Source: Sphingobium fontiphilum (GTDB lineage: Bacteria > Pseudomonadota > Alphaproteobacteria > Sphingomonadales > Sphingomonadaceae). Taken from it: DNA of 64,000 nucleotides. The stretch is from the NCBI RefSeq assembly GCF_014196635.1, contig NZ_JACIEB010000010.1, positions 1-64,000 of the forward strand, read 5' to 3'. Shown in pieces: positions 32,441-41,558 of this stretch. Position 1 is the first letter of the stretch. Each line of letters opens with the position of its first letter. The translations under genes were made by a program, and so were the position numbers. Below the pieces are notes generated by a model, which was not told the DNA's origin, did no database searches, and worked only from the letters and a program-made list of their open reading frames with translations.

Positions 32441-32803
32441 TCAGAGCAGCGCGTCCACCTGTTCCACGAAGCGTTTCACGGAAATGGGCTTGGAAACATA
32501 GGCCTGTGCGCCTGCCGCGCGGACCGCGTCCTCGTCGCCCTTGCCCGCATAGGCGGTGACGGCCATCACCGGAACGGCCGCCAGCGCGGCATGACGTTTC
32601 AACGCGACGATCAGGTCCATGCCGCTGACATGGGGCAGGTGAATATCCATGATGACAAGGTCGGGCGAAAAGTCGCTGGCCTGCGCGATGAGGTCGCGGC
32701 CATCGCGCACGGCCAGGGTTTCATGCCCGTGCGCGCGCAGCAGATCGCAAAAAAGTTTGAGATTGAGTTCGTTGTCCTCGACAACGAGCACGCGCTTTGC
32801 CAC
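32441..32803 (-). CDS. divK: Single-domain response regulator, DivK-like
   Basis: This 120-residue CheY-like receiver with no output domain has acidic pocket Glu9/Asp10, phosphoacceptor Asp53 (IMDIHLP), Thr83 and Lys105 (VSKPI). Sequence and neighbourhood (divergent DUF3572 gene) fit DivK, which in alphaproteobacteria controls cell-cycle kinases DivJ/PleC/DivL. PleD, often found next to divK, is not here. The assignment to DivK rather than another CheY-like protein is probable, not certain. Confidence 0.8.
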   Translation of the reverse strand: MAKRVLVVEDNELNLKLFCDLLRAHGHETLAVRDGRDLIAQASDFSPDLVIMDIHLPHVSGMDLIVALKRHAALAAVPVMAVTAYAGKGDEDAVRAAGAQAYVSKPISVKRFVEQVDALL

Positions 32804-32866
32804 CAGTCACCCGCATTCGAAACAGCAACCGGGCACCCCCTGGCGCCGATTTGCAGAGAGACGACC

Positions 32867-33154
32867 ATGCGGCCACACGGTGAAAATGGCAAGGGCGGCG
32901 CCGGGGAGCAGGCGCAGACGCTGGCGTTGATGGCTCTGGGATGGACGCTGTCGGATGGGGCGCGCGCCGATCGGCTGCTCGCCTTGACCGGCCTTGATTC
33001 GCAAGCATTGCGCGATGGCCTGGACAATGGAGCCGTGCTGGGCGCGGTGTTGGGCTTTCTGGCCGATCATGAACCCGATCTTATTGTCTGTGCGGCGGAA
33101 CTGGGAGTCGATCCGGCCGACCTGATCGCCGCACGGAGGGCGCTGGGCGCATGA
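32867..33154 (+). CDS. DUF3572 family protein
   Basis: This 95-residue, all-helical small protein has the family core ALMALGWTLSDGARADRLLA, then LDSQALRDGL and VCAAELGVDPADLIAARRAL. DUF3572 is confined to alphaproteobacteria and its role is unknown; it commonly lies next to divK. Starts at ATG 32867, divergent from divK, and overlaps the HAD gene downstream by four bases (ATGA). Confidence 0.85.
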   Translation: MRPHGENGKGGAGEQAQTLALMALGWTLSDGARADRLLALTGLDSQALRDGLDNGAVLGAVLGFLADHEPDLIVCAAELGVDPADLIAARRALGA

Positions 33155-33795
33155 GCAGGCCGCTGATCATTACCGATTGCGATGAAGTGCTGTTGCACAT
33201 GGTCGTCCCTTTCCGCGAATGGCTGGACGAGACGCACCGCGTGCATTTCAATTTTCGCGGCCATGATTTTACCGAGGCTTTGCGGCACAAGGACAGCGGC
33301 GAGCTGATCGGGCGCGAACAGGTGTGGGCATTGCTGATCGCCTTCTTCGATACCGAAATGGCGCGTCAAAAGCCGATCGATGGCGCGATGGGCACGCTCG
33401 GCCGCCTGTCGGAGCGGGCCGACATCGTGGTGCTGACCAATATCGGCGAGCGGCATCATCAGGCGCGGATCGAGCAACTGGCCGCGCACGGCCTGCACGC
33501 GCCGGTCCACTGGAACCAGGGCGCAAAGGGCAGGCCGCTGGCCCGTATCGTCGCCGAACGCCAGCCATCCGTGGCTTTGTTCATCGACGATCTGGCCGAA
33601 CATCATGGATCGGTCAGCCGCCATGCGCCCGGCGTCTGGCGATTGCATATGGTGGGCGAACCCGAACTGTCGGTACAGGTGCCGCCCGCACCCGCCGCCC
33701 ATGCCCGCATCGACACATGGGCGGCGGCCGAACAATGGATCAGCGACCGGCTGGCGCAAGGGCCAGCGCCAGCGCCGCCGATGATGGAAGGATAG
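33151..33795 (+). CDS. HAD-superfamily hydrolase
   Basis: In this 214-residue protein, motif I is ITDCDEVLLH (Asp9 nucleophile, Asp11). Motif II is VVLTNIG near residue 94, a lysine (GAKGRPL) serves as motif III, and ALFIDDLAEHH is motif IV. A C1 cap separates motif I and II. HAD enzymes dephosphorylate small metabolites or proteins; the substrate cannot be read here. It is coupled to DUF3572 (four-base overlap) and 4 bp before the RidA gene, so the three share a transcript. Confidence 0.85.
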   Translation: MSRPLIITDCDEVLLHMVVPFREWLDETHRVHFNFRGHDFTEALRHKDSGELIGREQVWALLIAFFDTEMARQKPIDGAMGTLGRLSERADIVVLTNIGERHHQARIEQLAAHGLHAPVHWNQGAKGRPLARIVAERQPSVALFIDDLAEHHGSVSRHAPGVWRLHMVGEPELSVQVPPAPAAHARIDTWAAAEQWISDRLAQGPAPAPPMMEG

Positions 33796-33799
33796 GATT

Positions 33800-34258
33800 A
33801 TGAGCATCGAAGCCCGCCTGAAGGAACTGGACATCACCCTGCCCGTGGCCGCAGCGCCGGTGGCCGCCTATGTTCCCGCCGTGCTGGCGGGCGGGCTGCT
33901 GCATGTATCGGGGCAGTTGCCGTTCCGCGACGGCGCGCTGATGACCGGCCGCTTGGGCGAGGATCGCGATCTCGACTATGGGGTGGAGGCGGCGCGGCGT
34001 TGCGGCCTGATGCTGCTGGCCCAGATCGAGGCGGCTCTGGGCAGTCTCGACCGGGTCGAGCATGTGGTGAAGCTGGGCGCTTTCATCAACAGCGCGGCCG
34101 ACTTCACCGATCAGCCCAAAGTCGCCAATGGCGCGTCCGAATTGATGGCCGAAGTCTTTGGCGACGCGGGCAGACATGCGCGCAGCGCGGTGGGCGTGCC
34201 GGTGCTGCCGCTGGGCGCAGTGGTGGAAATCGACGCCATCGTGCAGGTGAAGGGCTGA
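33800..34258 (+). CDS. RidA/YjgF-family enamine/imine deaminase
   Basis: This 152-residue protein has the trimeric YjgF fold blocks: VLAGGLLHVSGQLPFRDGAL, LEDVEHVVKLGAFI-like sequence (LDRVEHVVKLGAFINS) and ARSAVGVPVLPLGAVVEID. The catalytic arginine equivalent lies in ARSAVGV, and Glu in VVEIDAIV. It belongs to the longer YjgF subgroup that retains LLHVSGQ. It should clear reactive 2-aminoacrylate-type intermediates or have a related role. AAGGA precedes the ATG. Confidence 0.85.
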   Translation: MSIEARLKELDITLPVAAAPVAAYVPAVLAGGLLHVSGQLPFRDGALMTGRLGEDRDLDYGVEAARRCGLMLLAQIEAALGSLDRVEHVVKLGAFINSAADFTDQPKVANGASELMAEVFGDAGRHARSAVGVPVLPLGAVVEIDAIVQVKG

Positions 34259-34334
34259 ACCCGACCCTTGCCAATGCGGGAGAGAATCCCGATCTTCACG
34301 CCATGGTTAATCCGTGGCTGAACCGGGGAGGGCG

Positions 34335-35465
34335 ATGAACGACAGGATCGTCCGCGTCGCCCGCGCCGTCGCCAATGTGCCGCGCGACGCATGGAACGCC
34401 TGCGCTGGCACGGCCAATCCCTTTGTCGGCTGGGATTTTCTGACCGCCCTGGAACGGTCGGGCAGCGTGGGCGAAGGCACCGGCTGGCAGCCATTGCCGC
34501 TGTTGCTGGAGGATGGCGAGGGCCGCTTGCTCGGCGCCGCGCCCGCCTATGGCAAGAGCCACAGCCAGGGCGAATATGTGTTCGACCATGGCTGGGCCGA
34601 CGCCTGGGAGCGGGCGGGCGGGCGCTATTATCCCAAGATACAGGTCGCCGTGCCCTTTTCCCCCGTGCCAGGCCCGCGTCTGTTGCTGCGCGATCCGGCC
34701 GACGCGCCGGCGATGATCGCGGGCATCGCCGCGCTGGTCGACCAGAATGGGCTGTCTTCGGCGCACGCCACCTTTGTCGAGGAGGCGCAACTGCCCGCGT
34801 TCGAGGCGGCGGGCTGGCTGATCCGGCAGGATAACCAGTTTCACTGGTCCAATCGAGGCTACAAGGATTTCGCCGATTTCCTGGCCGACCTGTCGAGCGA
34901 GAAGCGCAAGAATATCCGCAAGGAGCGCGCCCGCGCCGTCGAGGGGCTGGAGGTCGCGCACCTGACGGGCGCGGCCATCACCGAAGCGCATTGGGATATA
35001 TTCTGGACTTTCTATCAGGATACCGGCGCACGCAAATGGGGCCGACCTTATCTGACCCGGTCCTTTTTCAGCCTGCTGGGCGAGACCATGGGCGACCGGA
35101 TATTGCTGATCCTCGCGCTACGCGACGGGCGACCGATCGCCGGCGCGTTGAACCTGATCGGCGCGGATACGCTTTACGGGCGTTATTGGGGCTGCACGCA
35201 GGATGTGCCGGGCCTGCATTTCGAACTATGCTATTATCAGGCGATTGACGCAGCGATCGCGCGCGGCCTCAGCCGCGTCGAGGCCGGGGCGCAGGGCGGC
35301 CACAAGCTGGCGCGCGGCTATGCGCCGCAACCGACATGGTCGGCCCATTATCTGCCCGACCCCGGTTTCGCCCGTGCGGTGGCGGATTTCCTGGAGGCGG
35401 AACGGGAAGGCGTCGAGCGCGACCGCCGTTGGCTGTCGGCGCGAACGCCCTTCAAAAAAGGGTGA
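34335..35465 (+). CDS. DUF482/GNAT-fold protein (FemAB-like acyltransferase)
   Basis: This 376-residue protein of the DUF482 family, often called peptidoglycan-biosynthesis or GNAT protein, has N-terminal NPFVGWDFLTALERSG, YYPKIQVAVPFSPVPGPRLL (about 101-120) and the C-terminal block VEAGAQGGHKLARGYAPQPTWSAHY. The double GNAT-like fold resembles FemX/FmhB aminoacyl transferases. The acceptor is unknown. The ATG at 34335 is close behind GGGGAGG; a GTG at 34314 is an alternative. It follows RidA by 76 bp. Confidence 0.8.
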   Translation: MNDRIVRVARAVANVPRDAWNACAGTANPFVGWDFLTALERSGSVGEGTGWQPLPLLLEDGEGRLLGAAPAYGKSHSQGEYVFDHGWADAWERAGGRYYPKIQVAVPFSPVPGPRLLLRDPADAPAMIAGIAALVDQNGLSSAHATFVEEAQLPAFEAAGWLIRQDNQFHWSNRGYKDFADFLADLSSEKRKNIRKERARAVEGLEVAHLTGAAITEAHWDIFWTFYQDTGARKWGRPYLTRSFFSLLGETMGDRILLILALRDGRPIAGALNLIGADTLYGRYWGCTQDVPGLHFELCYYQAIDAAIARGLSRVEAGAQGGHKLARGYAPQPTWSAHYLPDPGFARAVADFLEAEREGVERDRRWLSARTPFKKG

Positions 35466-35469
35466 TGGA

Positions 35470-35766
35470 TCAGGCGGCGCGGCTTTGCGTCGTGGCGATC
35501 CAGGCGCGGGCCTGACGTTGCGCTTCCGCGATTTCGCGCGCGGTCATTTCCTCGGCGATTTCGGCGCGCAGCGCCTGTCCCTGTTCGCTGCCGCCCAGCG
35601 CCGCAAGGTTGAACCATTTATGCGCTTCGATGAAGTCGATGGCGACGCCGCCAGTGCCGCAGCTATACGCCATTCCCAGATCCAGACAGGCGTCGGCCGA
35701 CCCGCGCGCAGCGCTCGTCAGGCGGCTTTCCATCAGAAACTGGGCGTTTTTTCCACTGATACCCAT
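35470..35766 (-). CDS. Sel1-like repeat protein (98 aa)
   Basis: This 98-residue helical protein has one clear Sel1-type repeat: ADACLDLGMAYSCGTGGVAI followed by DFIEAHKWFNLAALGG (about 25-60), and a basic C-terminal helix. Sel1 repeats mediate protein-protein contacts. It starts at 35766 (MGISGKNAQF); the open frame upstream to 36048 is not coding-like. It is convergent with the GNAT gene and divergent from the MFS gene. Confidence 0.8.
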   Translation of the reverse strand: MGISGKNAQFLMESRLTSAARGSADACLDLGMAYSCGTGGVAIDFIEAHKWFNLAALGGSEQGQALRAEIAEEMTAREIAEAQRQARAWIATTQSRAA

Positions 35767-35921
35767 GAACCGAACCCCCCTTTGCGGTTTTCGATAGGAA
35801 GCAGGTTGCCGGGCCAAAGCTAAGATATGGTTAACAGGAAAATCACCATCCCTGCACGCGCGGCAAATATCCGCGCCGAGCGACTGGCGCCATGGCCCCT
35901 TATTGCCCATAGGGAGATGCC

Positions 35922-37199
35922 ATGAGCCAGACGTCCCCCCGCCACCATGATGAGCATAGCGAAGCGATCGGCTTTGCCGAATTCGTGATGCTGTGCGCCG
36001 CCCTGATGGCGACAAACGCATTGTCGATCGACCCGATGCTGCCCGCATTGCCCACTATCGGACGGGATCTCGCCATTGCGCAGCCCAACGACCGCCAACT
36101 CATCATCAGCCTTTATTTCATGGGGCTGAGCGTGGGTTCGCTGCTGTTCGGCATATTGTCCGATCGGTTTGGCCGAAAATCGGTGTTGGGCGCAACGCTC
36201 GCCCTGTTCGTGTTGTCGACCATAGCCTGCGCCCTGTCCCAAAGCTTCGCCATGTTGCTGGCGGCGCGAATGTGCGCCGGTTTCTTTGCCGGGGGCGCGC
36301 GTGTCATCACCATCGGCATCATCCGCGACCGTTTTCATGGCGACGCCATGGCGCGGGTGATGTCGCTCATCTTCACCGTGTTCATCATCATCCCGGTGCT
36401 CGCGCCCAGTTTCGGACAAATGATCCTGTGGTTTGCGCCATGGCGCTGGATCTTCTGGGTTCTGGCGATATTGGGCGCGGCGATCACATCGTGGATGCTG
36501 GCGCGGATGCCCGAAACGCTGCACCCTGAAAACCGTCTGCCCATTGCGCCGCGCGCCATCGCCGCCAGCCTCCGGGCGGTTGTCGCCCATCGCAGCGCGA
36601 TAGGCTATATGCTGGCCAGCGGCGTGGTGATGAGCGGCCTGATCGGCTTTATCGTGTCGGTGCAGCAGATATTTTTCGACACTTTCCATGCGTCTGGCAT
36701 TTTCCCCCTGGCTTTTGCCGGGATCGCGGGGAGCATGGGCGTGGGCAGTCTGGTGAACAGCCGCCTGGTTCAGCGTTTCGGGGCGCGGAGGATGAGCCAG
36801 TCGGCGCTGATCGGGTTGATCGCCGTCAATCTGGCCCACGGCCTGATCGTGCTGGCGGGATGGGAAGGGTTGGTCAGCTTCATTCTGTTCCAGTCGCTCA
36901 CCATGTTGTCGGTGGCGTTCACCGCGTCCAATTTCAGCGCGATCTCGATGGAGCCCTTTGCCAAGGGCGCGGGGGTCGCCTCATCCTTTCAGGCCTTTTT
37001 GACGACGATCATATCGGTCATATTCGGCGGCGCGATCGGTCATGGCTTTGACGGCACGACACTGCCGCTGACCATGGGCATTTTCCTGTGCGGAACGATC
37101 GCCCTGCTGCTGGTGCTGTGGGCGGAGCGGGGCAGGCTGTTCACCCGCCCCGGTCATGCGGCCCAGCGCGACCGGGTCAGCGAAAGCGTGCCCCGGTAA
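35922..37199 (+). CDS. MFS transporter, Bcr/CflA-type drug exporter
   Basis: This 425-residue protein has 12 hydrophobic helices. The loop 2-3 motif GILSDRFGRKSVL and the early NALSIDPMLPALPTIG typify the drug:proton antiporter-1 Bcr/CflA subgroup. It should export small hydrophobic or amphipathic compounds. GGGAG precedes the ATG. It is a single gene, with no regulator beside it. Confidence 0.88.
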   Translation: MSQTSPRHHDEHSEAIGFAEFVMLCAALMATNALSIDPMLPALPTIGRDLAIAQPNDRQLIISLYFMGLSVGSLLFGILSDRFGRKSVLGATLALFVLSTIACALSQSFAMLLAARMCAGFFAGGARVITIGIIRDRFHGDAMARVMSLIFTVFIIIPVLAPSFGQMILWFAPWRWIFWVLAILGAAITSWMLARMPETLHPENRLPIAPRAIAASLRAVVAHRSAIGYMLASGVVMSGLIGFIVSVQQIFFDTFHASGIFPLAFAGIAGSMGVGSLVNSRLVQRFGARRMSQSALIGLIAVNLAHGLIVLAGWEGLVSFILFQSLTMLSVAFTASNFSAISMEPFAKGAGVASSFQAFLTTIISVIFGGAIGHGFDGTTLPLTMGIFLCGTIALLLVLWAERGRLFTRPGHAAQRDRVSESVPR

Positions 37200-37214
37200 C
37201 GCCTTGTCCCGGCG

Positions 37215-38777
37215 TCAGGCGTCCTGACCGCCGGGCGTGTGCGCGCCGGGCAGTGGCGGCACCGGCAGGGGCGGGATGCCCGCATCATCCTCATGCGTGT
37301 CAAGGATGCCGCGACCCACATGGCTGCGGCTGCGGCTATAGGCGAAATAGACGACCAGCCCGACCGCCGCCCAGCCGACGAACATCAGCTTGGTTTCGAC
37401 GCCCAGGCTCCAGAACAGATACAGGCAGCCCAGGATGGCGATGGGCGCCGTCACCATGATGGCGGGCGTGCGGAACGGCCGGACGCGGTTGGCGTCGGTC
37501 TTGCGCAGCACCATCACCGCGATCGAAACGGCGGCAAAGGCGAACAATGTGCCGGAGTTGGAGATGTCCGCCAATATGCCGACCGGGAAGAAGGCGGCGA
37601 ACAGCGCCACGAAAATGCCGGTCAGAATGGTGATGACATGGGGCGTCCTGTAGGTCGGATGAACTTTCGAGAACATGGCGGGGAGCAGCCCGTCGCGGCT
37701 CATCACGAAGAAGATGCGGGTCTGGCCGAACATCATCATCAGGATGACCGAAGGCAGGGCAAGGCCGGCGGCGAGGCCGAGCAGGTTGCCGATCTGCGGC
37801 CAGCCGATTTCACGCAGGGTCCAGGCGAGCGCCTCCTTCGAACAGGTGACGGCTTCGGTTCCGGCGGCGGCCAGCGCGGCGCACTGCTGCGAAAGGGCGG
37901 TGGAGCCGGGGGCGAGCGCTTCGCCACCGGGTCCATAGACGGGCTGCGCGCCGACGGTGCCGATCACCCCGGCCGCGACCAGCATGTAGAAGACGGTGCA
38001 GATGGCCAGTGAGCCGATCAGGCCGATGGGCATGTTGCGTTGGGGGTTCTTGGTTTCCTCCGCTGCGGTCGACACCGCGTCAAAGCCGACATAGGCGAAG
38101 AAGATCGAGGCTGCCGCCGCCGAAATGCCCGAAAAACCGAGCGGCGCGAAGGGGGTGAAACCGTCCATGTTCATCACCGGCACCGACAGCACGATGAACA
38201 GTGTCAGCGCGGACACCTTGATCGCCACCAGCACGGCGTTGACCGTCGCGCTTTCCTTGGTCCCGATCACCAGCAGCCAGGTGACCAGCGCCGCGATCAG
38301 CATGGCGGGCAGGTTCACCATGCCGCCGTCAAACGGTCCGCGCGTCAAAAGATCGGGTATGTCCATGCTGAACGTATGTTCGAGCAGGCCGACGACATAG
38401 CCGGACCAGCCGACCGACACCGCGCCCGCCGCGACCGCATATTCGAGGATCAGCGCCCAGCCGACCATCCATGCGACCAGTTCGCCCATCACGGCATAGC
38501 TATAGGTGTAGGCGGAACCCGACACCGGCACCATCGCCGCCATTTCGGCATAGCAGAGCGCGGCGACCGCGCAGACGAAGCCGGCGATGACGAAGGACAG
38601 CATCATGCCCGGCCCCGCCTTTTGCGCGGCTTCGGCCGTCAGCACGAAAATGCCGGTGCCGATGACGGCGCCGATGCCCAGCATGGTCAGCTGGAACGCG
38701 CCCAGCGAACGATGCAGCGATTTCTTCTCGGCCGTCGCCAATATGGCGTCGAGAGGCTTTACGCGCCCGAAGATCAT
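37215..38777 (-). CDS. APC-family amino acid permease (CAT-like)
   Basis: This 520-residue protein has 12-14 hydrophobic helices. The first helix motif GIGAVIGTGIFVLTAEAA (unwound substrate-binding site) and FFAYVGFDAVSTAAEETKNPQRNMP (about 205-229) mark cationic-amino-acid-transporter-like APC permeases. An unusual loop with three cysteines (about 278-318) may lie in the periplasm. The start at 38777 is supported by GAGGT seven bases upstream. Substrate is probably an amino acid. Confidence 0.88.
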   Translation of the reverse strand: MIFGRVKPLDAILATAEKKSLHRSLGAFQLTMLGIGAVIGTGIFVLTAEAAQKAGPGMMLSFVIAGFVCAVAALCYAEMAAMVPVSGSAYTYSYAVMGELVAWMVGWALILEYAVAAGAVSVGWSGYVVGLLEHTFSMDIPDLLTRGPFDGGMVNLPAMLIAALVTWLLVIGTKESATVNAVLVAIKVSALTLFIVLSVPVMNMDGFTPFAPLGFSGISAAAASIFFAYVGFDAVSTAAEETKNPQRNMPIGLIGSLAICTVFYMLVAAGVIGTVGAQPVYGPGGEALAPGSTALSQQCAALAAAGTEAVTCSKEALAWTLREIGWPQIGNLLGLAAGLALPSVILMMMFGQTRIFFVMSRDGLLPAMFSKVHPTYRTPHVITILTGIFVALFAAFFPVGILADISNSGTLFAFAAVSIAVMVLRKTDANRVRPFRTPAIMVTAPIAILGCLYLFWSLGVETKLMFVGWAAVGLVVYFAYSRSRSHVGRGILDTHEDDAGIPPLPVPPLPGAHTPGGQDA

Positions 38778-38890
38778 GGATGAGACCTCATATCTGGTTT
38801 TGCCCGGCACGCCACCGGACGCGCCCCCTTTTGAGCTATGGCGAGGGAGACTATCGCCTAAATCGACGCGCGCAAGTATGTTGCGCGGCG

Positions 38891-39676
38891 ATGACAGGAA
38901 TGAAGGAGATGGGCGGCGTGGTCGAATTGTGGAAGGCGCGCGCGCTGGCCGGATTGCCGCATGGCTTTGCCGGGCGCGCGGGCGGGGTTTCGACCGGCCT
39001 TTATGCGGGGCTGAATGTCGGGTTGGGATCGGATGACGACCGCGCCGCCATCCTCGCCAATCGCGATCTGGCGCGCGACGCGGTGCTGCCCGCCGCCGAT
39101 CTGGTGACGGTGCGGCAGGTGCATTCGCCCGATGTCGTAACGGTAACCGCCGCCATTACGGAGCATGACCGCCCCGCCGCCGACGCCATGGTGACCGACC
39201 GGCCGGGGCTGTTGCTGGGCATATTGACCGCCGATTGCGTGCCGGTGCTGTTCGCCGACCGGGCGGCGGGGGTCGTCGGCGCGGCCCATGCCGGGTGGAA
39301 GGGCGCGATCACCGGCGTCACCGACGCGACGCTGGCCGCCATGGTGGCGCTGGGCGCGGACCGGGCGCGCATCGCCTGCGCCATCGGCCCGTGCATCGGC
39401 CGCGCCTCCTATGAAGTGGGGGAGGATTTCGCCCTGCGATTCGAGGCGGAGGATGGCGACAATGAACGCTTTTTCTCGCCGGGGCGCGAAGGCCACCGGA
39501 TGTTCGACATCGCCGCCTATGTCGCGGCCCGGCTGGCGGGCGCGGGCGTCGGACAGGTGGAGATGCTGGACGAGGACACTTATGGCCAGCCCGACCGCTT
39601 CTTCAGCTATCGCCGCGCCTGCCATCGGGGGGAGCCGGGCTATGGGCGGCAAATCTCGATGATCGGCATCGGCTGA
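38891..39676 (+). CDS. pgeF: Peptidoglycan editing factor PgeF (YfiH/laccase-domain)
   Basis: This protein of about 261 residues is in the DUF152 family. The metal/catalytic triad is His in VRQVHSPDVV, Cys in LTADCVPVLF and His in AAHAGWKGA. Family PgeF removes wrongly incorporated serine from UDP-MurNAc-Ser during peptidoglycan synthesis, while RlmM-like laccase activity is also reported for relatives. Several in-frame ATGs (38891, 38900, 38909) and a GTG at 38918 compete; AAGGAG at about 38903 favours the later ones. It lies upstream of the ATM1-type exporter gene. Confidence 0.88.
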   Translation: MTGMKEMGGVVELWKARALAGLPHGFAGRAGGVSTGLYAGLNVGLGSDDDRAAILANRDLARDAVLPAADLVTVRQVHSPDVVTVTAAITEHDRPAADAMVTDRPGLLLGILTADCVPVLFADRAAGVVGAAHAGWKGAITGVTDATLAAMVALGADRARIACAIGPCIGRASYEVGEDFALRFEAEDGDNERFFSPGREGHRMFDIAAYVAARLAGAGVGQVEMLDEDTYGQPDRFFSYRRACHRGEPGYGRQISMIGIG

Positions 39677-39730
39677 TGCCGACTAGCGCCGGCATTGGAC
39701 AAATGCGCGCCAAGGCCTAGATAGGCGGCC

Positions 39731-41542
39731 ATGCCGCCAGACAGCCCCGAAAACAAGCCGCTGCCGCCCATTTGGGCGACGCTGCGCCGCTTCCTGCCCT
39801 ATTTGTGGCCCGCCGACGCGCCCGCGCTGCGGCGGCGGGTGGTGGCCGCGCTCTCGTTCGTGCTGCTGGCCAAGGCGGTCGGCCTCGTCATGCCCTTTGC
39901 CTACAAGGCGGCGATCGACCGGATGGCGCCGGGGATGGAGGCGGCCGCAGGCCTCGCCATCGCGCTGGTGCTGGCCTATGCGGGCGCGCGCTTTGCCGGG
40001 GTGCTGTTCGACAATCTGCGCAACACCGCCTTTGAGCGGGTGGGGCAGGAAGCGACACTGCGCCTGTCGGAACGATTGTTCGACCATCTCCATCGCCTGT
40101 CGCTGCGCTTTCACCTCGACCGGCGGACGGGCGCCGTCACCCGCATCGTCGAGCGCGGCACGAAGAGCATCGACACGATGCTCTATTTCCTGCTGTTCAA
40201 CATTGCGCCCACGGTGCTGGAGCTGATCGCGGTCTGCGCCATCTTCTTCGTCAAGTTCGGCCCCGGCATGGTCGCCGCGACGCTGGCGATGGTGGCGCTC
40301 TATATCTGGTTCACCCGCACCGTGACGGAATGGCGCAACCAGTTGCGCCGCGACATGGTCGACCTCGACACCAACGCCGTCGCCCATGCGGTCGACAGCC
40401 TCCTCAATTTCGAAACGGTCAAATATTTCGGGGCCGAAGCGCGCGAGGGCGATCGCTATGGCGCGGCGATGCGCGCCTATGCCAATGCCGCCGTCAAATC
40501 GGAAAACAGCCTGGCCTGGCTGAATATCGGCCAGTCGCTCATCACCAACCTGATGATGGGCGGGGCGATGGCCTATACGGTCTGGGGATGGAGCCGGGGC
40601 CAGTTCACCACCGGCGACGTGGTGCTGGTCAACACGCTGCTGGCGCAGCTTTTCCGGCCGCTCGACATGCTGGGCATGGTTTATCGCACGATCCGGCAGG
40701 GGCTGATCGACATGGAGGCGATGTTCCGCCTGATCGACACGCCCGCCGAGATCGTCGATGCGCCTGGCGCGCCCGCGCTCCATGTGGTGGCGGGGGAGGT
40801 GAGGTTTGACAATGTCCGCTTCGGCTATGATCCTGACCGCGAGATTTTGAAGGGCGTCAGCTTCACCGTGCCCGCCGGGCGCACATTGGCGATTGTCGGC
40901 CCGTCGGGCGCGGGCAAGTCGACCATCGCCCGGCTGCTCTTCCGATTCTATGACGTCACCGGCGGTCGCATATTGATCGACGGGCAGGATGTGCGCGCGG
41001 TGACGCAGGCGTCGCTGCGCGGCGCCATCGGCATCGTGCCGCAGGACATGGTGCTGTTCAACGACACGGTCGGTTACAACATCGCCTATGGCCGTCAGGG
41101 GGCGGACATGGCGGCCATAGAGGTCGCCGCGCGCGACGCATCGGTGCATGATTTCATCACCGGTCTGCCGCTGGGCTATGACACGCGCGTGGGCGAACGG
41201 GGGCTGAAACTGTCGGGCGGGGAAAAGCAGCGGGTGGCGATCGCCCGCACGCTGCTCAAGGATCCGCCGGTGCTGGTGCTGGACGAGGCGACCAGCGCGC
41301 TTGACAGCCGGACCGAGGCGGAGATTCAGGACGTGCTGGGCCGCATCGCCCGCCGCCGTACGACTTTGGTGGTCGCGCACCGCCTGTCGACGGTGGTCGA
41401 TGCCGACGAGATCATCGTGCTCGACGGCGGCATGGTCGCCGAGCGGGGCCGCCATGCCGATCTGGTGCGGGCGGGCGGCCTTTACGCCACCATGTGGGCG
41501 AGACAGGCGGCCGAGCGCGAGGAGGAGGGGGTTCCGGCTTGA
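39731..41542 (+). CDS. ATM1/HMT1-type ABC exporter (half-transporter)
   Basis: This 603-residue protein has an N-terminal six-helix ABC membrane domain (about 30-320) with the ATM1-type glutathione-binding region DTNAVAHAVDSLLNFETVKYF. The nucleotide-binding domain follows, with Walker A GPSGAGKST, signature LSGGEKQR and Walker B VLVLDEAT. Bacterial Atm1 homologues export glutathione-complexed metals or persulfides and confer metal tolerance. The protein should homodimerise. It lies 55 bp after pgeF and is convergent with the lipase-like gene. Confidence 0.9.
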   Translation: MPPDSPENKPLPPIWATLRRFLPYLWPADAPALRRRVVAALSFVLLAKAVGLVMPFAYKAAIDRMAPGMEAAAGLAIALVLAYAGARFAGVLFDNLRNTAFERVGQEATLRLSERLFDHLHRLSLRFHLDRRTGAVTRIVERGTKSIDTMLYFLLFNIAPTVLELIAVCAIFFVKFGPGMVAATLAMVALYIWFTRTVTEWRNQLRRDMVDLDTNAVAHAVDSLLNFETVKYFGAEAREGDRYGAAMRAYANAAVKSENSLAWLNIGQSLITNLMMGGAMAYTVWGWSRGQFTTGDVVLVNTLLAQLFRPLDMLGMVYRTIRQGLIDMEAMFRLIDTPAEIVDAPGAPALHVVAGEVRFDNVRFGYDPDREILKGVSFTVPAGRTLAIVGPSGAGKSTIARLLFRFYDVTGGRILIDGQDVRAVTQASLRGAIGIVPQDMVLFNDTVGYNIAYGRQGADMAAIEVAARDASVHDFITGLPLGYDTRVGERGLKLSGGEKQRVAIARTLLKDPPVLVLDEATSALDSRTEAEIQDVLGRIARRRTTLVVAHRLSTVVDADEIIVLDGGMVAERGRHADLVRAGGLYATMWARQAAEREEEGVPA

Positions 41543-41558
41543 ACCGCCCAAGCGAGCG